Source of the DNA: Tenacibaculum discolor
GTDB lineage: Bacteria > Bacteroidota > Bacteroidia > Flavobacteriales > Flavobacteriaceae
Assembly (NCBI RefSeq): GCF_003664185.1
Contig: NZ_RCCS01000005.1
Location: 248,001-312,000 of the forward strand
Length of the DNA stretch: 64,000 nt
Reading direction: 5' to 3'
The first letter of the stretch is position 1. The number at the start of each line of letters is the position of its first letter. The notes under the pieces were generated by a model. That model worked only from the letters and a program-made list of their open reading frames with translations. It did no database searches and was not told where the DNA came from. Position numbers and translations under genes: made by a program. Positions 34,887 to 43,631 of this stretch are shown in pieces.

Positions 34887-34979
34887 ATTACTTAAAAAAT
34901 TAATTGTACAAACCTTTTACGTAGCCAATTTTAGCAGTCGCCAAAGATATAATACTCGTTTAATTTTCCGTACAAGAAA

Positions 34980-36626
34980 CTAGTTAAAATTTACTGCTAA
35001 ATCTATTTTTCTGTATAATTCTTGTTGGTGCTTTAAAGTTGTATTTTTATCCCACTTAAAACGGTTTGTAAATTCCTGAATAACAAGGTTTTTATAAAGG
35101 TCAACGCTAGGTTTATCAAAAAACAAACGACCAGTTCTTCGCATAAAAAAGTCGGTAGGAGTACAGGTCATTTCATGTTTTATAGTAAACCACACCTCAG
35201 CTTTTAACAAACGCTCTTGTATATTTTCTTCATTTAGCTCATCAAATTTATCTAAAATAAGTTCTGTTTGTTTACCATAGTTATGAACTAGATAGCTGGC
35301 ATCTTTTTCAGAAAAACCAAATGATTTTATACGTTTATAAATCTGATTTATATATAATTTTACCGATTTATAATTTTGAAAAGGTCCTCCTGATAAAACG
35401 ATTTCTTCAGTTTGAATTGGATCAAATTCAACTTCAAAACGTCTTTTCATTTTTTTAGCAACAATATCCACGATACGCTCTGCCATTTTTCTATAACCTG
35501 TTAATTTTCCTCCAGCAATTGATATTAATTTGGTGTCAGACACAAAAATTTCATCTTTTCTAGATAATTCTGAAGCTGATTTTCCTTCTTCGTGAATTAA
35601 CGGACGTAATCCAGCCCATGAAGACTGAATATCATCAATAGTTAATTGAATATCTGGAAACATGTTATTTACTGCTTCAATTAAATATAAAGCATCAACC
35701 ATTGAGGTTTCAACAGTGTCTTTATCTTGTTGATAATTGGTATCGGTAGTCCCAAAATAAGTTACTTTTCCACGAGGAATAGCAAACATCATACGACCAT
35801 CAGGAATATCGAAATACACAGATTGTTTTACAGGTAATTTTTCATGTGGAACAACTAAGTGAACTCCTTTGGTTAAATGTAAACGCTTTCCAATTTTTGA
35901 ATTGTTTATTTGACGTAATTCATCTACCCATGGCCCCGCTGCATTTACTACATATTTAGCTTTTATTTCATAATTTTCATCAGTAAAAGCATCTGTTACT
36001 TTAGCACCTACCACACGTTTGTTTTCATAGATAAACTCGTCTGCACGTGTGTAGTTAAGTATTTGAGCATCGTATTGACTAGCTGTTTTTAAAACCTCTA
36101 TAGTTAAACGCGCATCATCAGTACGATATTCAGCATAAAAACCAGCACCATTTAAAATATTCTCTGGTAACAAAGGCTCTTTTTCTAACGCTTCCTTTTT
36201 ATCAAGCATTTTACGTTTATCGTCTCCTTCAACAGAAGCTAAAACATCGTAAACTTTAAGTCCAATAGATGTTAACCATGAACCGTAAGTTCCACCTTCA
36301 ATTAACGGTAAAATCATTTTTTCAGGAATTACCAAATGTGGAGCTAGTTTATGAACAATAGCACGTTCGGTACCTACTTCTTTTACCAACCAAAAATCAA
36401 ACTGTTTTAAGTAGCGTAAACCTCCATGAATTAATTTGGTAGATTTGCTTGAAGTACCCGAAGCAAAGTCATTTTTTTCAATTAAAGCGACTTTCATTCC
36501 GCGTGATGCTGCATCTAAAGCAATACCTGCACCAGTAATACCGCCACCAATTACTAGAATATCAAATTCGGTAGTTTGTAATTCTTGTTGAATGTTTTTT
36601 CTATTGAAAGAAGAGAAATTATTCAT
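34980..36626 (-). CDS. glpD: Glycerol-3-phosphate dehydrogenase (FAD-dependent)
   Basis: 548 residues from the ATG at 36626; a TTG seven codons upstream is possible. FAD-binding DILVIGGGITGAGIALDAAS, the family blocks GTSSKSTKLIHGGLRYLKQF and GKLTGYRKMAERIVD, and the C-terminal DAO_C domain with MTCTPTDFFMRRTGRLFF are intact. Membrane-associated enzyme that oxidises glycerol-3-phosphate to dihydroxyacetone phosphate and feeds electrons to quinone. A TATTTTTG -7-like box overlaps the alternative start at 36652-36645. No glpF or glpK beside it. Confidence 0.95.
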   Translation of the reverse strand: MNNFSSFNRKNIQQELQTTEFDILVIGGGITGAGIALDAASRGMKVALIEKNDFASGTSSKSTKLIHGGLRYLKQFDFWLVKEVGTERAIVHKLAPHLVIPEKMILPLIEGGTYGSWLTSIGLKVYDVLASVEGDDKRKMLDKKEALEKEPLLPENILNGAGFYAEYRTDDARLTIEVLKTASQYDAQILNYTRADEFIYENKRVVGAKVTDAFTDENYEIKAKYVVNAAGPWVDELRQINNSKIGKRLHLTKGVHLVVPHEKLPVKQSVYFDIPDGRMMFAIPRGKVTYFGTTDTNYQQDKDTVETSMVDALYLIEAVNNMFPDIQLTIDDIQSSWAGLRPLIHEEGKSASELSRKDEIFVSDTKLISIAGGKLTGYRKMAERIVDIVAKKMKRRFEVEFDPIQTEEIVLSGGPFQNYKSVKLYINQIYKRIKSFGFSEKDASYLVHNYGKQTELILDKFDELNEENIQERLLKAEVWFTIKHEMTCTPTDFFMRRTGRLFFDKPSVDLYKNLVIQEFTNRFKWDKNTTLKHQQELYRKIDLAVNFN

Positions 36627-36675
36627 AGAGCTGTTTTTATCAACCAAAAATAAGAATAAAAAGAAACGATAAGTA

Positions 36676-36704
36676 TAAAAAAAGAGCTGAAATTATCAGC
36701 CCTT
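36676..36704 (-). terminator. Terminator of the YHS gene pair
   Basis: AGAGCTGA-AATTA-TCAGCCCT hairpin flanked on the left by seven As, which form a U-run on the minus strand, 34 nt past the second YHS gene. Confidence 0.75.
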
Positions 36705-36737
36705 TTAGAAGTCGCCCCCGCAACTATTAAATCTAAA

Positions 36738-37172
36738 CTAACGATTCAATTTTTTCCAATTAACATCTGCTTGTTTTTTGAGCTCTTTAGGGTTTTCTTT
36801 TAACCACATTTTTAAAGTATTGGTTCCCCAAGAGTTATAAAATAAATACAATTTACCATCTCGTATTTCAAAAGTTTTTGGATCAATATCCACCTTTTCA
36901 CCTGTTTTACCAATGGCATAAGCACAATATCCACCATATTGAGGATTGTATTTTTCAGGATTTTTCAGGAAAGTAGCTAAATTTTCTTTTGACGAAAAAC
37001 GAAAGGAAACGTTATTATATTTAGTTGTAAATTTTTTATTTCCTTTTTCGGCTTTATTATTAAAATAACTTACTACATCATAGCCTTTAGCAACTACTCC
37101 GTTTTTAGTATTGTATTCTTGTGAGAAGACAATACTTGAAAAAAATAGAAAGAAGATAAAAAAATGTTTCAT
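36738..37172 (-). CDS. Secreted YHS-domain protein (second copy)
   Basis: 144 residues: signal peptide MKHFFIFFLFFSSIVFSQ and a YHS-type domain, GYDVVSYFNNKAEKGNKKFT, FRFSSKENLATFLKNPEKYN, PQYGGYCAYAI. YHS domains are small metal-associated modules; a heme or copper role is suggested for some relatives but unproven. One nucleotide separates it from its upstream paralogue, about 40% alike by eye, so this is a tandem duplication in one operon. Confidence 0.8.
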   Translation of the reverse strand: MKHFFIFFLFFSSIVFSQEYNTKNGVVAKGYDVVSYFNNKAEKGNKKFTTKYNNVSFRFSSKENLATFLKNPEKYNPQYGGYCAYAIGKTGEKVDIDPKTFEIRDGKLYLFYNSWGTNTLKMWLKENPKELKKQADVNWKKLNR

Positions 37173-37173
37173 T

Positions 37174-37629
37174 TTAATCCTTTTTATGTTTTAGTTCTTC
37201 CCAGTTTATATCGCCCTGAGCTTGTAATTTTTTAGTATCACCATTTTTCCAATCATCAAGTTTACTAGAAATCCAAGAACTATAAAAAAGGTATAGTTTA
37301 CCATCTCTAATTTCATAAGCTTCAGCATCAATGTACATTTTTGTTTTTTTAGCAGCTACAGCATAAGCACAATATCCACCATATTGAGGAATGTATTTTG
37401 TTGGATTTTCTTTAAATAGGGATAAGTTTTTTTCTGAGGAAAACTTGAATTTTGCTCCGTCATATGTTGTTTGAAACTTCTTTTTTCCTTCTACAGGTTC
37501 ATCATTTGTAAAGTAAGAAACAACATCATAACCTTCGGCTACGTAGCCTTTTTTGGTATTATAATCTGTTTTTTGAGCATATAACGCAGTAGAAACTACT
37601 ACTAAAAGTAGTGTAAAAAAGTTTTTCAT
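37174..37629 (-). CDS. Secreted YHS-domain protein (first copy)
   Basis: 151 residues from the ATG at 37629 (12 further in-frame codons upstream disrupt the signal peptide). Signal MKNFFTLLLVVVSTALYAQ, then AEGYDVVSYFTNDEPVEGKK, AKFKFSSEKNLSLFKENPTK, YIPQYGGYCAYAVAA, and the shared end DGKLYLFYSSW. Same architecture as the next gene, 1 nt downstream. Probably periplasmic; function unknown. Confidence 0.8.
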   Translation of the reverse strand: MKNFFTLLLVVVSTALYAQKTDYNTKKGYVAEGYDVVSYFTNDEPVEGKKKFQTTYDGAKFKFSSEKNLSLFKENPTKYIPQYGGYCAYAVAAKKTKMYIDAEAYEIRDGKLYLFYSSWISSKLDDWKNGDTKKLQAQGDINWEELKHKKD

Positions 37630-37683
37630 TGTTTGTAGATTTTGAAGGTAGTCGACAAAAAACAATGAACATTACAAATACGA

Positions 37684-38862
37684 TCATAAATTATTTAATA
37701 ATTGCCAAGATTGTTGAATTTTACCGTTTCTAATAGGTAAAATTTCTCCGAATTGTAAAAAAACAAATTCACTTTGGTGTGGTCTTAAAAACACAAAATC
37801 ATCTACTTGTAAAGACTCACTTTTCGGGATATTAATCATGGTTTGATTGGTAGATGCACCAAACAAATTATTTTGTTTTATACCTTTTGGATAGTAATAA
37901 TCAGCTTTCCAAAATCCACCATAAATAAAAGCTGACTTTTTAGTAAAAAATTGTTTTAGCTTTTCTAAACCTGGCAGCGTTGTATTTGAAAAAGTTTTTA
38001 AAACAGGAGTAGCTATAAATGTTGCTGGCTTATAGTTTTTTAAGGAAGGAATATCAAACGCTGTAGGTTTTACAAAACACGAACCAATAGCAATATCGTT
38101 TATTGGAGAATTTTGTTCTTTATGCAGTTTTAAGGTAGGACTTCCAGCTCCGTTAAAGGTTAAGTTATTATTCCATAGTTCTGGAAAATCATTTTTAATT
38201 AATTTTTTGCATTGCTCGTAAAATTGATTTGCTAAATGTGATGCTTTTTTTTGAGAACGAATAATCTTTGGAAGTTTTACCACATGAGGATCATAGCCCA
38301 TAAACCCTGAAAACTCCACAAAGTCTTGATTGTTTTCAATGAGTGATAATCCTTTTTTTAAGGTTTCAACGGAAGAAAAACCTCCACGATGTAACCCAAC
38401 ATCAATTTCAATACTCAATCGCAATTTTTGATTGAGTTTTTTAGCTAAATTAACGTATTCTTCAATTCTTTTAGTAGTATCTACTAACCATTGGATTTGT
38501 GTGTACGGATTTAATCCGTTGTGTTGCTGAGGTAAGTTGTTATAAAAATACTCTGCTGTTTTTATAGGTATAGGTTTACCCAATAAAATATCAACTTTGT
38601 TATTTAATCGAGAAGTTAAATCGGTTAAAAAAGGTTGATGAAATACCATCAACTTATTAGAGTTTGTTTTTTGTAAAATATATTCAATCAATTGAACTGA
38701 GGGCAATGATTTTACTACAACTCTTATTGAAGCATTATTTCTAAAATTAGAAAGAGTTTCAGTTATATTTTTATCTAAAATATCTAAATCGATCAACAAA
38801 CAAGGAATGGCTCGTTGGTAGTTTTTTAGTTCTTTATTTAGGTTTTTAAAATAAGCATCCAT
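37684..38862 (-). CDS. DSD1-family PLP enzyme (D-threonine aldolase/alanine-racemase fold)
   Basis: 392 residues. IPCLLIDLDILDKNITE and RVVVKSLPS place the PLP lysine in the first strand of the alanine-racemase barrel (about residue 51); IEIDVGLHRGGFSS and GAGSPT are the D-serine deaminase/D-threonine aldolase signatures, and the C-terminal beta domain carries the RPHQSEFVFLQFGEILPI metal-site block. It would act on a D-amino or hydroxy-amino acid. Its start lies 4 nt after the stop of the sugar-lactone oxidase gene, so the two are one operon. Confidence 0.8.
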   Translation of the reverse strand: MDAYFKNLNKELKNYQRAIPCLLIDLDILDKNITETLSNFRNNASIRVVVKSLPSVQLIEYILQKTNSNKLMVFHQPFLTDLTSRLNNKVDILLGKPIPIKTAEYFYNNLPQQHNGLNPYTQIQWLVDTTKRIEEYVNLAKKLNQKLRLSIEIDVGLHRGGFSSVETLKKGLSLIENNQDFVEFSGFMGYDPHVVKLPKIIRSQKKASHLANQFYEQCKKLIKNDFPELWNNNLTFNGAGSPTLKLHKEQNSPINDIAIGSCFVKPTAFDIPSLKNYKPATFIATPVLKTFSNTTLPGLEKLKQFFTKKSAFIYGGFWKADYYYPKGIKQNNLFGASTNQTMINIPKSESLQVDDFVFLRPHQSEFVFLQFGEILPIRNGKIQQSWQLLNNL

Positions 38863-38866
38863 AGTA

Positions 38867-40153
38867 TTAAATACCTAATAGTTTTTGAATATACGGGTTC
38901 ACAAAGATATTTTCTGGATCATGTTCTTTTCTGAAAGTCATAAACTCCGTAAATTTTGGATATGCTTTTGCAACTTCTTCTGTATTAAACGTATTCATTT
39001 TACCCCAGTGAGGTCTTCCGTCATAGGCTTTAAATACTTCTTCTAAAGCAGCAAAATAAGCACTACTATCCTTTTTATTATATACATGGCATGCGATATA
39101 AGCAGAATCTCTATTGTAAGCAGGACTCATGTATACATCATCACCTTTAACCCAGCGATTTTCAATAGGAAAATGAATATTAAACTTTTTTGAATTGACA
39201 ATTTTTTGCACATCTTTAAATACATCTTGATAAGTTTCTGCTGGAATATTGTATTCCATTTCATGAAATTTTACCATTCGTTGTGTTGCATATACTTTAT
39301 GACTGTGATATACTTTTTTTACGTTACTAATACTGGCTGCAGTGATGTTAGCTACTGTTTTGTTTTGTGAAGGAAAAACTTTAGCGTACTCACACATGAG
39401 TTTAAAAACATAGTTTTCGAGTACATATTCGGTCCAATAATTGAAAAAGTTTACTTTATCAGGCTCAGAATCTTCTACAATGTTTGAAGTTTTGGTCCAG
39501 GCAGTATTTGTATAAGGAATCCAATAAAACTCAAAATTTCTATTTTGAGAATTTCGTTCATTTAAAGTTGCTAAAACATCACTTAATTTCTCTTTTTTGT
39601 TTTGAAGTTTTAGTTTGTAAGTTGGTACACACTGTAAAGTAACTTCTGTAATAACTCCTAAGCATCCTAAAGATACTTGAGCAGCTTTAAATAGTTCTGT
39701 ATTTTTTGTGGTGGAGCACTCAATAATTTCTCCTTTCCCATTCACAAATTTCAACCCAATAACTTGGTTACTAATAGATTTAAGTCCAATACCCGTTCCA
39801 TGTGTTCCAGTACTTATGGCACCTGCAATTGATTGAACGTTGATATCGCCCATATTTTCCATGGCTAATCCTTCTTTAAAAAGAAGTTCTCCTAATAAAG
39901 AAAGTTTCGTTCCTGCTTTTATAGTAGCTTGATTTTTTTCTTTATTAATTGAAATGAGTCCTTGAAAATTATCGAGAGTCACCAATATTTCATCAGTACT
40001 ACATAAAGAAGTAAAAGAATGTCCAGAACCAATAACTCGAATTTTTTGGTTAAACCGAATAGCTTTTAAAACAAGTTGTTGAATTTCATTTTCCGAATGA
40101 GGAAATGCAACTGCAGATGGATTCCACTGTACATTTTCTGCCCAGTTTTTCAT
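38867..40153 (-). CDS. FAD-linked sugar-1,4-lactone oxidase (L-gulonolactone/D-arabinonolactone oxidase type)
   Basis: 428 residues. N-terminal FAD_binding_4 domain: RVIGSGHSFTSLCSTDEI, then GDINVQSIAGAISTGTHGTG; C-terminal ALO domain with FEFYWIPYT, EYNIPAETYQ and HWGKMNTF. Family members oxidise aldono-1,4-lactones. The covalent-flavin histidine context GSGHS is present. No signal peptide. Operon with the DSD1-family gene; the LuxE-like gene lies 58 nt upstream. The exact substrate is unknown. Confidence 0.85.
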   Translation of the reverse strand: MKNWAENVQWNPSAVAFPHSENEIQQLVLKAIRFNQKIRVIGSGHSFTSLCSTDEILVTLDNFQGLISINKEKNQATIKAGTKLSLLGELLFKEGLAMENMGDINVQSIAGAISTGTHGTGIGLKSISNQVIGLKFVNGKGEIIECSTTKNTELFKAAQVSLGCLGVITEVTLQCVPTYKLKLQNKKEKLSDVLATLNERNSQNRNFEFYWIPYTNTAWTKTSNIVEDSEPDKVNFFNYWTEYVLENYVFKLMCEYAKVFPSQNKTVANITAASISNVKKVYHSHKVYATQRMVKFHEMEYNIPAETYQDVFKDVQKIVNSKKFNIHFPIENRWVKGDDVYMSPAYNRDSAYIACHVYNKKDSSAYFAALEEVFKAYDGRPHWGKMNTFNTEEVAKAYPKFTEFMTFRKEHDPENIFVNPYIQKLLGI

Positions 40154-40211
40154 AATACCTTGAACTAATAGAGGTTAATAGCAAGGTAAGATAGCAAAAA
40201 ATAAAAAAGGA

Positions 40212-41186
40212 TTACAAAACCATTAAATTACAACCACGAATATCAGAGTTATCAAAACGACCGATAATTTCAAAACTGTTGTCTTGGTATACTTTACCTA
40301 AATCTTGTGTAGCGATAAAAGAACAAGAGTTATAGTTAGCTAAATCAATCACATTAATTCCACCAGATCTTCCTTTAGGTAAAATAGTTAAGGCATCTTC
40401 TGTATCACGAGTTAATATTTGCATCCAAGGAGGACAGTTAAAAATACCATTACCTTTTGAATATCCTTGACTCAAAAGCTCAGTCATTCCATATTCAGAA
40501 TGAATTGTATCTACACCAAAACCATCACTTAAAATAGTATGCAATTCGTTACGAATAAGTTCTTTTCTCCTTCCTTTCATTCCACCAGTTTCCATAATAA
40601 TGGTATTGGATAGATTGAATTCATACTGCTCAATTAAATCTAATAAAGCAAAAGAAACACCAATTAATAATACTTTCTTGTTTTGTTTATCTAATTGTAT
40701 GAGTTTTTTAGCAAGTTCGTCAAGGTTATTAAGATAAAAACCGCTTTCAGAATGGTTAGAACGCTTAATTAAATCATATACCATATAAATTAAAGAAGAT
40801 CCTTTACGTTCTAAATAATTAGGTAACAAGGCTAGTACCACATAATCTTCTATATTTCCGTAAAAGTGCTTAAAACCTTTTAAGTAACTGGTTTCATACC
40901 AAGATAAATCAGTTACTAAATGCTTACTGGTTGTACTTCCCGTAGTTCCAGAGCTTGTAAAAGTTTCTTGAATTTCATTGGTTGATGAAAGCACTTCTCT
41001 AGTTTTAAAAAACTGAATAGGTAAGAACGGAATTTGTTCAATAGTATGTATATCGGATGGATGAACGTATATCAAATCACAAAAAGAACGATATACTCTA
41101 TTATTTTTAAACTGATGTTTAAAAACTTGCAATGCAGTTTTATTGAAATCTTCTGTAGACTGTATGTTAAAAATGGTGTTTTTCAT
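40212..41186 (-). CDS. LuxE/PaaK-like acyl-protein synthetase family protein
   Basis: 324 residues. ETFTSSGTTGSTTSKH is the adenylate-forming P-loop (about 74-89) and HSEYGMTELLSQGYS the second ANL motif; the rest matches the LuxE acyl-protein synthetase group. No other lux genes are present, so it is not for luminescence. Stand-alone copies in Flavobacteriaceae probably activate a fatty or aromatic acid. A TACTTTTG -7-like box lies on the minus strand at 41203-41196. Confidence 0.82.
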   Translation of the reverse strand: MKNTIFNIQSTEDFNKTALQVFKHQFKNNRVYRSFCDLIYVHPSDIHTIEQIPFLPIQFFKTREVLSSTNEIQETFTSSGTTGSTTSKHLVTDLSWYETSYLKGFKHFYGNIEDYVVLALLPNYLERKGSSLIYMVYDLIKRSNHSESGFYLNNLDELAKKLIQLDKQNKKVLLIGVSFALLDLIEQYEFNLSNTIIMETGGMKGRRKELIRNELHTILSDGFGVDTIHSEYGMTELLSQGYSKGNGIFNCPPWMQILTRDTEDALTILPKGRSGGINVIDLANYNSCSFIATQDLGKVYQDNSFEIIGRFDNSDIRGCNLMVL

Positions 41187-41296
41187 AAACTTTTACAAAA
41201 GTAAGAGTATTCGACGCAACCTTTTAAACTTTTTTTCATCTAGTATATAAACCATGGAAAATTAAAATAATAATAACCCCCCAATTTATATATGTC

Positions 41297-41701
41297 ATGA
41301 AAAAAATTTTAATCCTTATTTTAAGTGTATTTACGTTTTATTCTTGTTTAGATGATGACAGCCCTAATTTTAGGTATGAGTTTTTAAAGGTTGATAGTGC
41401 CACAACCCCTGAAAGTTTTACATTCGGAGAAGTTGATACAATTAAGATAAAGTATACATTGCCCAATAGCTGTTATTCTTTTAATGGGTTGTATTACCAA
41501 AAAGTAGATACAACGAGAATTGTAGCTGGTACGGCAATAGTAGCTCTTGATGTTGCTTGTACTGAAGAAGAAAGACAAGAAGAATATGCTTTTCCTGTTG
41601 AGGCAACTCAAGAAGAAGACTATGTTTTTAAGTTTTGGAAAGGTAAAAATACTGAAGGAGAAGATGTATACGAAGAAGTGGTAATTCCAGTAAATTTGTA
41701 A
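41297..41701 (+). CDS. Hypothetical lipoprotein
   Basis: 134 residues. Signal ending in a lipobox-like FTFYSC (Cys16), then DDDSPNF; acidic residues right after the cysteine are common for Bacteroidetes surface lipoproteins. The remainder is a compact beta domain with two further cysteines. No family recognised. The stop is one nucleotide before the probable start of the sigma-factor gene, so the three genes to 43631 form an operon. Confidence 0.65.
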   Translation: MKKILILILSVFTFYSCLDDDSPNFRYEFLKVDSATTPESFTFGEVDTIKIKYTLPNSCYSFNGLYYQKVDTTRIVAGTAIVALDVACTEEERQEEYAFPVEATQEEDYVFKFWKGKNTEGEDVYEEVVIPVNL

Positions 41702-41702
41702 C

Positions 41703-42245
41703 ATCAATTTAGAAAAACTCATACAAGGATGCTGTCATCAAAATATCACAGCGCAAGCTCAAGTTTACCAGTTGTTTTCTGGTAAACTTTTTGCGCTTTG
41801 TTTAAAGTACTCTCGTAATTATCAAGATGCAGAAGATACTTTACAAGATAGTTTCTTAACTATTTTTAAAAAGATGCCTCAATATCAACATAAAGGTTCT
41901 TTTGAAGGTTGGATGAAGAGAATAACCATAAATACAGCACTACAAAAGTATAGAGAAAAGTCACCTTTGCAGTTAGTTTCAGAAGCACCTGATGAGGAAA
42001 TAGTAGAAGAAGTGGAGCTTGAAACCGAAAATGTGAATATTGATGTTTTATTAGAGTTGATTCAAAGTTTACCAGATAGATATCGTTTGGTTTTCAATTT
42101 GTATGTATTAGATAATTATTCACATAAAGAAATAGCAGAGTTATTAAATATTTCTGTAGGAACATCAAAATCAAACTTATCACGAGCAAGACAGATATTG
42201 AAAAAAGAAATGGAACTATATCTAGCAAAAGAGGAAAAAGCATAA
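41703..42245 (+). CDS. RNA polymerase sigma-70 factor (ECF type), probable non-ATG start
   Basis: 180 residues if read from an ATC at 41703: NLEKLIQGCCHQNITAQAQV then YQLFSGKLFALCLKYS, the usual opening of flavobacterial ECF sigma factors. The frame is closed by TAA at 41691 and contains no ATG, GTG or CTG before a TTG at 41772, which would cut off most of region 2. DAEDTLQDSFLTIFKKMPQY is region 2, NISVGTSKSNLSRARQILKK region 4. It directs RNA polymerase to stress or envelope promoters. A true ATC/ATT start, a sequencing error in an ATG, or the short TTG form are the alternatives. Confidence 0.75.
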   Translation: MNLEKLIQGCCHQNITAQAQVYQLFSGKLFALCLKYSRNYQDAEDTLQDSFLTIFKKMPQYQHKGSFEGWMKRITINTALQKYREKSPLQLVSEAPDEEIVEEVELETENVNIDVLLELIQSLPDRYRLVFNLYVLDNYSHKEIAELLNISVGTSKSNLSRARQILKKEMELYLAKEEKA

Positions 42246-42248
42246 CTG

Positions 42249-43631
42249 ATGGAAGAAAAAAACATCGATAGACTGTTTCAAGAAAAATTTAAAGATTTGG
42301 AGGTAACTCCAAATGAAAGAGTATGGAATGCTATTGAAGAAAAACTACAAAAAAAGAAAAAACATAGAGTTTTTCCTATTTGGTGGTTTTCAGGAGGAGT
42401 TGCTGCTGTGCTTGTTTTAGGTCTTTTGTTTTATCCTTATGTTAAGGATGAAGAAAATATAGAAGATATAGATGCTATTATTGTTGAAAAACCTAAGTTT
42501 GCACCCGAAAAAAATGAAAGTAAAAAAGAAGAGTTAAAAGAGAACTTATTAATAGGACCAACAAAAGGAAATATAAAAGAAATACCTATTGTAAAAGAAG
42601 AAACGAAAAAGAAAAAAAGATTAAAAGAAAAGCTTCATGAAAATGAAGTTTTAACCGCTAATCATGTTGTGAAGGTTAGCAAAAAAGAGTTGCATGGAAA
42701 GAATAGCAACAACACGTCAAGTAGAGTAGTTGAAGGGGCTTTGCTGGATAATAATGATGTTGTGAAAGAAGTGCAACTTACTGGCAAGCTTGAAAATAGC
42801 TTGCCAGTTCTTAAAAAGAAAGAAAACACCTTTTTGAAAAAAGAAAATGATACAGTTTATAAGGTTATAAAACCTAAAAAAGACTTTTTAGCAGTAGTAA
42901 ATGGTGAAGAAGAGGAAAAAGAGGAAGAAGAAAAAAAGAAACCATGGACTGTATCTCCAACTGTAGCTGTATTAAATTCTAATTCATTCTCTGAATCTTC
43001 TCCTATAGATGCTAGTTTGTCAAAATCAACAAAAGGAAATACAAGTTATTCGTATGGAATCCAAGTAGCGTATCAATTAAGTAAAAAATGGACGCTTCAG
43101 TCGGGTATACATTTACAAGAAATGGGATATTCAAATAACAATGTAGCTGTAAACCCTGTAAAATCAAGTAGCGCAAATGTAGCATTCAATTCAGGGGAAA
43201 GTTATGCGTTAAATGATACCTCTCAAACAAATTTTAGTACAAATTCAGTATCCATTAGTTCAGGAAGTCTTGATGGCGAGTTGAATCAAAGTTATGGTTA
43301 TATTGAGGTTCCAGTTGAAGTTAAATATAGTGTATTAGAAGGAAAAAAGTTGAAAACACAATTAGTTGTTGGTTTTAGTTCCTTATTCTTAAACAAGAAT
43401 GATGTAGATTTAAAAACAACTGCTTTTTCAACTTCAGGAGAAGCAAATAACTTAAATAATATTAACTTTAGTGGGAATTTTGGGATAGATCTTAGTTATA
43501 AGTTTAGTAAAAAATGGTCTTTAAATATTAACCCAATGCTAAAAACCCAGTTAAATACATTTAAAAATGATTCAAATGGGTTTCAGCCATATTTCATAGG
43601 TGTTTACACAGGTTTAAATTATCAGTTTTAA
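42249..43631 (+). CDS. Anti-sigma-like transmembrane protein with C-terminal beta-barrel domain
   Basis: 460 residues. A cytoplasmic charged segment (1-41), one membrane helix (about 44-64, WWFSGGVAAVLVLGLLFYPY), a long lysine/glutamate-rich linker, then from about residue 235 an outer-membrane beta-barrel-like domain (YSYGIQVAYQLSKKWTLQSG, IEVPVEVKYSVLEG, FGIDLSYKFSKKWSLNINP) ending LNYQF. It lies 3 nt after the sigma-factor gene and is probably its regulator. How one chain joins an inner-membrane helix to a barrel domain is unresolved; perhaps the linker spans the periplasm. Confidence 0.75.
   Translation: MEEKNIDRLFQEKFKDLEVTPNERVWNAIEEKLQKKKKHRVFPIWWFSGGVAAVLVLGLLFYPYVKDEENIEDIDAIIVEKPKFAPEKNESKKEELKENLLIGPTKGNIKEIPIVKEETKKKKRLKEKLHENEVLTANHVVKVSKKELHGKNSNNTSSRVVEGALLDNNDVVKEVQLTGKLENSLPVLKKKENTFLKKENDTVYKVIKPKKDFLAVVNGEEEEKEEEEKKKPWTVSPTVAVLNSNSFSESSPIDASLSKSTKGNTSYSYGIQVAYQLSKKWTLQSGIHLQEMGYSNNNVAVNPVKSSSANVAFNSGESYALNDTSQTNFSTNSVSISSGSLDGELNQSYGYIEVPVEVKYSVLEGKKLKTQLVVGFSSLFLNKNDVDLKTTAFSTSGEANNLNNINFSGNFGIDLSYKFSKKWSLNINPMLKTQLNTFKNDSNGFQPYFIGVYTGLNYQF

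Noticed and set aside
40212..41186. Bioluminescence operon
   Set aside because: LuxE-like gene only; luxCDAB are absent.
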